Source: Porphyromonadaceae bacterium (lineage in GTDB: Bacteria > Bacteroidota > Bacteroidia > Bacteroidales > Tannerellaceae). From it: a DNA stretch of 8,104 nucleotides. The position numbers and the translations under genes were made by a program. The notes under the pieces were generated by a model that was not told the DNA's origin, did not search any database, and saw only the letters and a list, made by a program, of their open reading frames with translations. Below, piece after piece: positions 1-5,823 of the stretch (its first letter is position 1; every line of letters starts with the position of its first letter). The stretch is taken from the NCBI GenBank assembly GCA_003517945.1, contig DOZP01000189.1, forward strand, positions 1 through 8,104. The letters run 5' to 3'.

Positions 1-354
1 ACTCATGATATATAGTTCATTATAATATATAGCTTAATGCTGTCCTTTTGATGATTTATGCCGAATATTAATACAATACTGATGTTAAATACACATTTTA
101 TTTATACATATAACCATCTATACTGTTTTAACTTTTTTGCAAATATGAAAATTATTAAAATAAAAAGCATTCTTTCTAATGTTAATTAAATAAAATTTAA
201 TAGGTTAAATAAGGTTAACTATTGTATTGATGCGGGAAGTCGATGCATTTGTATGTATAACTCGCTAATATACGGAAATATATAGACTTTGCTTTGTGTA
301 TTGTATTTCATAATTACTTTATATTAAGTTAATTAAGATATGTGTTGATATTCG
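1..354. other. AT-rich non-coding stretch upstream of a gene relic
   Basis: I see no convincing gene here on either strand; the stretch is dominated by A and T with frequent stops. It contains the octamer ATATATAG three times (8-15, 25-32, 278-285), which is weak evidence of anything in such AT-rich DNA. No tRNA-like cloverleaf, clear TAnnTTTG promoter or strong hairpin was found by eye. The composition changes abruptly at about 355, where sequence with protein-coding character begins. The stretch is therefore probably intergenic DNA that has replaced the lost 5' part of the following pseudogene. Confidence 0.6.
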
Positions 355-819
355 ATGAGGCTGATGTCCATCGGCGGATTTAAGGTGCTGCCCGACTATG
401 ATGTAAACACGCTGCCCGACAACCATGCCGGATTAGTGCTGATTGGCGGAATGAGTTGTTTTACACCCGAAGCAGAACAGCTTGTTCCTTTGGTTGAGAA
501 AGCAATCAAGGAAAATAAGTTAGTTGCCGGGATATGCAACGCTTCGGTCTTTCTGGGCAAGCACGGTTTTCTCAACAACGTAAAGCATACAAGCGCCGGA
601 TGGGAGAAGTACGTAAAGGCACTGAAAAGTTCCATTGTTTATCTTCTGTTTGAAGATGACGAACTTTGCGGTTATCTGCGCTGTCGCGATGACACGTTTG
701 ACAATCCGTTTGTCAGTTGCCGGGTATCGCCGGACTATGAAGTGTGCGAACCGGCCGGATTGAGGGGTGGATTGTCTTATCAAGGTAGTGAATTCATCAC
801 AGGGATACAGGAGAAATAG
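355..819 (+). pseudogene. Relic: truncated DJ-1/PfpI-family gene joined to GNAT-like fragment
   Basis: The frame encodes 154 residues. Residues 5-80 resemble the middle of a DJ-1/PfpI (type 1 glutamine amidotransferase-like) protein: SIGGFKVLPDYD, then GLVLIGGMS, then the nucleophile-elbow region GICNASVFLG with Cys61, and NNVKHTS. Members of this family are usually near 190-200 residues. The first strands are missing here: an in-frame stop lies at 346-348, just before the ATG. After residue 80 the expected family sequence stops, and the segment KALKSSIVYLLFEDDELCGY with LRCRDD (residues 88-113) instead resembles the N-terminal half of GNAT acetyltransferases. The last 40 residues are unassigned; GSEFITGI might be a remnant of a GNAT C-terminus. 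Neither domain is complete, so enzymatic activity is unlikely. The DJ-1 part is fairly certain, the GNAT part moderately so. A short novel fusion protein is possible but less likely. Confidence 0.65.
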
Positions 820-880
820 TTGCTTTTGTATTTTGAAAAATTATAATCGGACAGACCTCCTGTTATTTGTCAAAAATACT

Positions 881-888
881 TATCTTTG
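881..888 (+). promoter_or_regulatory. Candidate -7 promoter element for thrA (TATCTTTG)
   Basis: TATCTTTG matches the Bacteroidetes -7 consensus TAnnTTTG. It lies 49 bp before the thrA ATG, predicting a leader of roughly 40 nt. No good TTTG lies at the usual -33 distance; the TTTG at 866-869 is only 11 bp upstream and too close. The same ten bases TATCTTTGCC recur before the isomerase gene. The leader contains no recognisable threonine-rich leader peptide or strong terminator hairpin, so classical attenuation is not evident. Confidence 0.6.
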
Positions 889-937
889 CCCCTTGAAATA
901 AGCGTTTTTAGTATTTATTATAATACAAGTGTAAAGA

Positions 938-3388
938 ATGAAAGTATTGAAATTCGGCGGAACATCCGTAGGTTCCGTGAATAGTATCTTAAGCGTTAAG
1001 AAAATAGTAGAGGCTGTTGATGAGCCGGTAATCGTTGTCGTATCCGCTCTCGGAGGCATAACAGACAAACTCTTGAACACATCAAAGTTAGCTTCGAATG
1101 GCGATAAATCTTATAAAAAAGAATTTTCCGAGATTGTCACGCGCCATAAATCTGTCGTAGAGGGAGTTTTTCCGAAATCCAAACAAGCGCCGATGATGAA
1201 AAGAGTACTGGAAACGCTTAACGAACTTGAAAATATTTACCGCGGCGTATTCCTGATAAAAGACCTTTCGGAAAAAACATCCGACGCCATTGTCAGCTAT
1301 GGCGAGAGGCTTTCCTCTTTCATTGTGTCTAATGTAATCAAAAATGCAACATTATATGATTCGCGTGAATTCATAAAAACACACCGGCAATTCAACAAGC
1401 ATGTTGTTGATTTTGACCAGACCAACAAGCTGATACAGAAAACGTTTAAATCCATGTCCAAAGTGGTGCTGGTCCCGGGTTTTATATCCTCAAGCATGGA
1501 CGACGGCGAAGTCACCAATCTGGGGCGTGGCGGTTCCGATTATACGGCATCTATCCTTGCCGCCGCACTGGATGCTTCCATACTCGAAATCTGGACGGAT
1601 GTAGACGGATTCATGACGGCAGACCCGCGTGTGATAAACTCCGCATACGTGATCGAACAATTATCTTTTACAGAAGCGATGGAGCTTTGCAACTTCGGTG
1701 CGAAAGTGATTTATCCCCCGACTATATACCCGGTTTTCCATAAGAACATACCGATCAAAGTATGTAATACGTTCAATCCGAAAGCCCCGGGAACCTATAT
1801 ATCCAAAGAATCCGAGAAGAAAGAAACCAAAGACGAAAAAAAAGCGATCATAAAAGGAATATCCTCTATCAATGATACCTGTCTTGTCACGGTACAGGGG
1901 TTGGGTATGGTAGGCGTTATCGGAGTTAACTACCGGATATTCCGCACGCTGGCGAAAAACGGTATCAGCGTATTCATGGTATCGCAGGCAAGCTCGGAGA
2001 ACAACACGACATTTGCCGTAAAAAATAACGATGCTCTCCTGGCGGTGGAAGTACTGAACGAAGAATTTGCTCCCGAACGTTCGAGAGGGGAAATTGAAGA
2101 TATTATGGCCGAAAAAGATCTTGCTACGGTGGCCATCGTTGGCGAGAACATGAAACGGACGCCCGGTATCGCCGGAAGACTTTTCGGTACGCTCGGACGC
2201 GCCGGTATAAGTGTGATTGCGTGTGCCCAGGGAGCTTCCGAAACAAACATATCATTTGTTATCAAACTCGAATACCTTCGTAAAGCATTGAACTCCATAC
2301 ATGATTCGTTTTTTCTGTCGGAATATAAAATGCTGAATTTATTCATCGTAGGTATCGGGACCGTCGGCGGGCACCTGCTGGAACAAATCAAACTCCAACA
2401 GAAAAAACTGATGAAACAGAACGGCGTAAAGTTAAATGTCGTCGGAATAGCAAATTCCAGAAAGATGTTGATGCGCCGCGAGGGACTGGATCTTAAGACA
2501 TGTATCAAAGAACTGAAAGAAAAAGGATTGGAATCATCGCCGACCCTGCTCAGGGACGAGATTATAAAAATGAACATCTTCAATTCCGTTTTTATCGATT
2601 GTACATCGAGTGATAAAATAGCGGGATTATACGAAACGCTTCTGAATAAAAATATATCCATTGTAGCGGCCAACAAAATAGCGGCCTCTTCTTCCTATAA
2701 AAATTATACCCTGCTGAAAGAAACAGCCCGGAAAAGAGGTATTAAATTCCTGTTTGAAACAAACGTGGGCGCCGGACTACCGATCATAAATACAATGAAT
2801 GACCTGATCAACAGCGGCGACCATATATTGAAGCTTGAAGCCGTTTTGTCGGGAACGCTTAACTATATATTCAACACCATCAGCGAAGATATCCCGTTGA
2901 GTAAAGCTATAAAAATGGCTGTTGACGCCAAATATGCCGAACCTGATCCGCGTATCGACCTGAGCGGAAAGGATGTCATCCGCAAACTTGTTATCCTGGC
3001 ACGCGAAGCCGGTTACCTGGTAGAACAAAAAGATGTCAAAACCAACCTTTTCATTCCGCAAAAATATTTTAAAGGCTCCATCGAAGATTTTTGGACATGC
3101 ATTTCCGAACTTGACAACCAGTTCGAAGAAAAACGTAAAAAACTGGCAGCTAAAGATAAACGCCTGCGTTTCGTAGCAAGTATGAACAATGGAGTATGCG
3201 AAGTCGGACTCATGGAAGTCGGGAATCATCACCCGTTTTACGAACTGGAAGGCAGCAACAACATCATCATGATTTCAACGGAACGCTATCACGACTATCC
3301 GATGATCATCAAAGGATATGGCGCCGGGGCTGATGTAACGGCGGCAGGCGTTTTTGCCGATATCATATCTATTGCCAATATACGATGA
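938..3388 (+). CDS. thrA: Bifunctional aspartokinase/homoserine dehydrogenase (ThrA type)
   Basis: This cytoplasmic enzyme catalyses the first step (aspartate to aspartyl-4-phosphate) and third step (aspartate semialdehyde to homoserine) of threonine and methionine synthesis. Its 816 residues match the ThrA family (E. coli ThrA is about 820). The aspartokinase domain (about 1-290) opens with KFGGTSVGS (5-13) and carries GRGGSD (196-201) and TDVDGFMTADPR. A charged linker follows, then two ACT regulatory repeats (about 314-385 and 394-460) with VSQASSENN and CAQGASETN, which correspond to the allosteric threonine-binding segments in relatives. The dehydrogenase part starts with the dinucleotide-binding GIGTVGG (472-478). 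It continues with AANKIA (577-582), ETNVGAGLPI (from E607) and EPDPRIDLSGKDVIRK, where Asp674 and Lys683 match conserved catalytic-region residues. The ATG at 938 gives the canonical N-terminus. Feedback inhibition by threonine is likely by family but unproven. No frameshift or missing motif was seen. Confidence 0.97.
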   Translation: MKVLKFGGTSVGSVNSILSVKKIVEAVDEPVIVVVSALGGITDKLLNTSKLASNGDKSYKKEFSEIVTRHKSVVEGVFPKSKQAPMMKRVLETLNELENIYRGVFLIKDLSEKTSDAIVSYGERLSSFIVSNVIKNATLYDSREFIKTHRQFNKHVVDFDQTNKLIQKTFKSMSKVVLVPGFISSSMDDGEVTNLGRGGSDYTASILAAALDASILEIWTDVDGFMTADPRVINSAYVIEQLSFTEAMELCNFGAKVIYPPTIYPVFHKNIPIKVCNTFNPKAPGTYISKESEKKETKDEKKAIIKGISSINDTCLVTVQGLGMVGVIGVNYRIFRTLAKNGISVFMVSQASSENNTTFAVKNNDALLAVEVLNEEFAPERSRGEIEDIMAEKDLATVAIVGENMKRTPGIAGRLFGTLGRAGISVIACAQGASETNISFVIKLEYLRKALNSIHDSFFLSEYKMLNLFIVGIGTVGGHLLEQIKLQQKKLMKQNGVKLNVVGIANSRKMLMRREGLDLKTCIKELKEKGLESSPTLLRDEIIKMNIFNSVFIDCTSSDKIAGLYETLLNKNISIVAANKIAASSSYKNYTLLKETARKRGIKFLFETNVGAGLPIINTMNDLINSGDHILKLEAVLSGTLNYIFNTISEDIPLSKAIKMAVDAKYAEPDPRIDLSGKDVIRKLVILAREAGYLVEQKDVKTNLFIPQKYFKGSIEDFWTCISELDNQFEEKRKKLAAKDKRLRFVASMNNGVCEVGLMEVGNHHPFYELEGSNNIIMISTERYHDYPMIIKGYGAGADVTAAGVFADIISIANIR

Positions 3389-3421
3389 CCGGCAAAACAA
3401 ACAGGAAACGGCCGTCAATTG

Positions 3422-3448
3422 ATAACAGGTAAAACGTTTACCTGTTAT
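3422..3448. promoter_or_regulatory. Perfect 12-bp inverted repeat between thrA and thrC
   Basis: The arms ATAACAGGTAAA and TTTACCTGTTAT pair perfectly around a 3-base loop (ACG at 3434-3436). The element starts 34 bp after the thrA stop and ends 33 bp before the thrC start. As RNA it would form a 12-bp, AT-rich stem. No run of T follows (GCAAAAATATAATAATC), so it does not look like a standard intrinsic terminator. It could be an operator for a dimeric repressor, an RNA-processing or stabilising hairpin, or a partial transcription brake that sets the thrA:thrC ratio. No TAnnTTTG promoter was found in the gap, so thrC is probably co-transcribed with thrA. Confidence 0.7.
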
Positions 3449-3481
3449 GCAAAAATATAATAATCAAATAATTCAACGATA

Positions 3482-4786
3482 ATGAAGTACTACAGTACAA
3501 ATAGACAATCGCCTCCGGCTGATTTGGAAGAAGTGGTAATCAAAAGTCTTGCGGGTGATAAAGGACTTTATATGCCGGAATATATTCCGTCTGTTGATAA
3601 AAATGTGATTGCCGCAATGAAAGACAAATCTTTCCGTGAAATTGCGGATATCGTGGCGCATGCGTTTTTTGGCAAGGATATGGATCCGCAAGCGCTCAGC
3701 GATATTGTAAATGATACGCTTTCATTCGAAACGCCTGTAGTACACGTAAATGATAATATATACAGCCTCGAATTGTATCACGGCCCTACCCTTGCATTCA
3801 AAGATGTCGGAGCGCGTTTCATGGCCCGTTTGTCCAGTTATTTCATCCTGCGCAAAGGATTAGACCGCGAAGTGAATGTGCTTGTTGCTACTTCCGGCGA
3901 TACGGGAGGAGCCGTAGCAAACGGTTTTCTCGGCGTTCCGGGTATAAACGTATTTGTGCTGTATCCGAAAGGAAAAGTAAGCGCGATACAGGAGTGCCAG
4001 TTCACTACGCTCGGTAAAAATATCACCGCGCTTGAAATAGACGGAACTTTTGACGATTGTCAGGCGCTGGTAAAAGCTGCTTTTGTCGATGACGACCTTA
4101 ACCGTCAGATGCAACTTACTTCAGCCAATTCCATCAACGTAGCCCGGTTTCTGCCGCAATCCTTCTACTATTTCAACGCTTACGCGCAACTGGACAAAGC
4201 CGGAAAAGCCGATAAACTGATCGTTTGCGTACCAAGCGGTAATTTCGGTAATATAACAGCCGGACTTTTTGCATATAAAATGGGACTTCCCATCAAACAC
4301 TTCATTGCGGCCAACAACCGCAACGATGTATTTTTCGAATACCTCAAAACCGGCAAATACAATCCGCGTCCTTCGGTAGAAACATACGCCAATGCCATGG
4401 ACGTAGGCAATCCGAGTAACTTTGCCCGTATCCTTGACCTGTTTGGCAACAGCCACGAACAAATCGCCGCACTTATATCCGGTTACAGATACACAAACGA
4501 GCAGATTGCCGACACGATGCGCGACGTTTTCAATGCTCACAAATACCTGTTAGACCCACATGGAGCCTGCGGATATCAGGCCTTAACAGATTTCCGGCTG
4601 AAGCCGGAAGAAACAGGCGTATTCCTCGAAACGGCTCATCCGGCAAAATTCAAGGAAACAGTCGATATGATTTTAAATACGGATACCGCAATTCCCGCCA
4701 AACTACAGGAATTTATGAAAGGAGAAAAAAAGAGTATCGCGCTTGGCAAAGATTTCGAAGGGTTCAAAGCATTTTTGATGAAATAA
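3482..4786 (+). CDS. thrC: Threonine synthase
   Basis: This PLP enzyme makes threonine and phosphate from O-phosphohomoserine, the last step of the pathway. The 434 residues fit the ThrC subfamily of about 430-500 residues found in many bacteria. The N-terminus MKYYSTNRQ with GLYMPE (29-34) is typical of the threonine synthase N-terminal domain. HGPTLAFKD (100-108) carries the PLP Schiff-base lysine Lys107. ATSGDTGGA (136-144) and the phosphate loop PSGNFGN (251-257) complete the cofactor site. ETAHPAKF near residue 386 matches the conserved C-terminal region. The ATG at 3482 gives the usual family start; no Shine-Dalgarno sequence is visible, as expected for Bacteroidetes. It lies 93 bp after thrA in the same direction, most likely in one operon, and its stop is 27 bp from the end of the converging regulator gene. 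Confidence 0.97.
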   Translation: MKYYSTNRQSPPADLEEVVIKSLAGDKGLYMPEYIPSVDKNVIAAMKDKSFREIADIVAHAFFGKDMDPQALSDIVNDTLSFETPVVHVNDNIYSLELYHGPTLAFKDVGARFMARLSSYFILRKGLDREVNVLVATSGDTGGAVANGFLGVPGINVFVLYPKGKVSAIQECQFTTLGKNITALEIDGTFDDCQALVKAAFVDDDLNRQMQLTSANSINVARFLPQSFYYFNAYAQLDKAGKADKLIVCVPSGNFGNITAGLFAYKMGLPIKHFIAANNRNDVFFEYLKTGKYNPRPSVETYANAMDVGNPSNFARILDLFGNSHEQIAALISGYRYTNEQIADTMRDVFNAHKYLLDPHGACGYQALTDFRLKPEETGVFLETAHPAKFKETVDMILNTDTAIPAKLQEFMKGEKKSIALGKDFEGFKAFLMK

Positions 4787-4813
4787 CCTTTTTCGTTCCT
4801 CTCATACCCATCC

Positions 4814-5719
4814 TTACGATTGATTTGGACTATGTTCCGATTCCTTTGCACGGTATACGGAAGGAGACATCCCCATGACTTTTGAAAATATACGGGAGAA
4901 ATAGGCCGGTTCCTCAAACCCCATCTTGACGGAAATCTCACTGATCTTCATATCTGTCAGTTCTATATGCTGACAAGCTTTTTGTATTTTCAGGCGAATG
5001 AAATAATTGATCGGAGAAACGCCCGTTTCTTTCTGAAACAGCATAGAGAAGTGAGAAGGCGAATACCTGAAATAGCCGGCAAGTTGACGGAGAGTCAGGT
5101 TTACTTCTATATTTTCCTGCATGTAACGGATTACTTTGGAAGAAAACGACAACTTTTTATGCTCAATATTACGCCGGAAACGAAACTGTTCCAGGTAAAC
5201 AAACGATGATAAAAACAAATACAGGCACATCGACGAATAAGTCATATATTCCTTTATATATCCCATGGAAAAACATCCGTATATCTCCTCGAACAGTGAA
5301 ATCCGATCCTGCATGCGCGAATTATCACCCGGCACAATCGAACAAGGCGCCGGAGAAGAAGGAACGAACAAAGAAGCGGATCTCCCCTTGAAATGTATCC
5401 AGTAAATAGTCCAGGGATCCTTTTCGTCGGCGCCGAACGAATACGGCTTTCCATGCGGCAGAATGACAAACTGATTCTCCCCGACAACATACCGTTTTCC
5501 ATGCATGCAAAACCACCCTTTTCCACCCGTACAATAAATGAGCATGGCATAATCACATCCCTTATCCTTTTGCACATAATGGTATTTCACCCTGGGAAAA
5601 TAGCCGATCTTGCGTACATATAAATTACCGGTAAGCGGATCATCGCCATACTCGTCCAAAAGTTTTTCCGGTAAAGAAATGAAGCGCTCGCCTTTAAATC
5701 CGTCTTTGATTTTAATCAT
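4814..5719 (-). CDS. AraC-family transcriptional regulator with N-terminal sensor domain
   Basis: The protein has 301 residues from the chosen start. Residues about 30-115 look like the cupin-type ligand-binding domain of sugar-responsive AraC regulators, with GGKGWF (65-70), GKRYVVGENQFVILPHG (74-90) and a DPWTIYWIHFKG stretch. The C-terminal 105 residues form the paired helix-turn-helix DNA-binding domain: NLTLRQLAGYFRYSPSHFSMLF (207-228) as HTH1 and MKISEISVKMGFEEPAYFSRIF (257-278) as HTH2, ending in the family signature GMSPSVYR. The frame extends 12 codons further upstream to 5755, but that ATG would lie upstream of the predicted transcription start of the promoter at 5753-5783; the ATG at 5717-5719 is therefore preferred. 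Divergence from the isomerase and ROK kinase genes suggests it senses a sugar or its derivative and controls them, probably as an activator. The ligand is unknown. Confidence 0.93.
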   Translation of the reverse strand: MIKIKDGFKGERFISLPEKLLDEYGDDPLTGNLYVRKIGYFPRVKYHYVQKDKGCDYAMLIYCTGGKGWFCMHGKRYVVGENQFVILPHGKPYSFGADEKDPWTIYWIHFKGRSASLFVPSSPAPCSIVPGDNSRMQDRISLFEEIYGCFSMGYIKEYMTYSSMCLYLFLSSFVYLEQFRFRRNIEHKKLSFSSKVIRYMQENIEVNLTLRQLAGYFRYSPSHFSMLFQKETGVSPINYFIRLKIQKACQHIELTDMKISEISVKMGFEEPAYFSRIFSKVMGMSPSVYRAKESEHSPNQS

Positions 5720-5737
5720 AAAAAATCGTAAGATTGT

Positions 5738-5789
5738 ATAAGCAAATAAGAACAAAAGTATCTATTATCCTAAAAATAAGCAAGTATCT
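5738..5789. repeat. Short direct repeats in the divergent promoter region (candidate operator)
   Basis: ATAAGCAA occurs at 5738-5745 and 5776-5783, and AAGTATCT at 5756-5763 and 5782-5789. The second copies overlap, forming ATAAGCAAGTATCT. All lie within the 104 bp between the AraC-type gene and manA and overlap both predicted promoters. AraC-family proteins often bind direct repeats beside the promoters they control, so these are candidate half-sites. The spacings (38 and 26 bp) are not multiples of a helical turn, and AT-rich chance repeats are possible. Confidence 0.35.
5753..5783 (-). promoter_or_regulatory. Candidate promoter of the AraC-type regulator gene
   Basis: Read on the minus strand, TACTTTTG (complement of 5753-5760) matches the Bacteroidetes -7 consensus TAnnTTTG. 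CTTG, ending at the complement of 5781-5783, supplies a TTG -33 element with a 20-bp spacer, which is the usual distance. The predicted start near 5747 gives a leader of about 28 nt to the ATG at 5719 and leaves the ATG at 5755 outside the transcript. The element lies face to face with the manA promoter, so the two may compete or share a regulator. Confidence 0.55.
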
Positions 5790-5792
5790 TTG
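5785..5792 (+). promoter_or_regulatory. Candidate -7 promoter element for manA-ROK operon (TATCTTTG)
   Basis: TATCTTTG fits TAnnTTTG and is identical to the element before thrA, including the following CC. Transcription would start near 5799, about 25 nt before the ATG at 5824; this is the main reason for rejecting the upstream in-frame ATG at 5734. No TTTG is present at the -33 distance, where the opposite promoter's -7 element lies instead. A promoter with a weak -33 box would suit dependence on an activator such as the neighbouring AraC-type protein. Confidence 0.6.
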
Positions 5793-5823
5793 CCTGAAAT
5801 TCAAAATTATTCTTACCGACACG

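Noticed and set aside
8..32. Repeated ATATATAG octamers as a repeat array or origin-like element
   Set aside because: Only simple AT-rich sequence with irregular spacing; chance is sufficient explanation.
866..869. TTTG as a -33 box for the thrA promoter
   Set aside because: It is only 11 bp from the -7 element, whereas about 20 bp is expected.
1930..2676. 248-codon open frame on the minus strand inside thrA
   Set aside because: It lies wholly antisense to well-conserved ACT and dehydrogenase sequence, and its product has no recognisable motif.
4787..4813. Possible shared terminator between thrC and the converging regulator gene
   Set aside because: The 27-bp gap has a short T run (CCTTTTTCG) but no stem of useful length.
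5720..5755. 12-codon N-terminal extension of the AraC-type protein starting at 5755
   Set aside because: It would begin upstream of the predicted transcription start, and the extension (FLFAYTILRFF) has no match to the sensor domain.
5734..5823. 30-codon N-terminal extension of ManA starting at 5734
   Set aside because: It contains the predicted -7 promoter element, is AT-rich, and reads as lysine/isoleucine-rich sequence unlike the rest; the ATG at 5824 is better.
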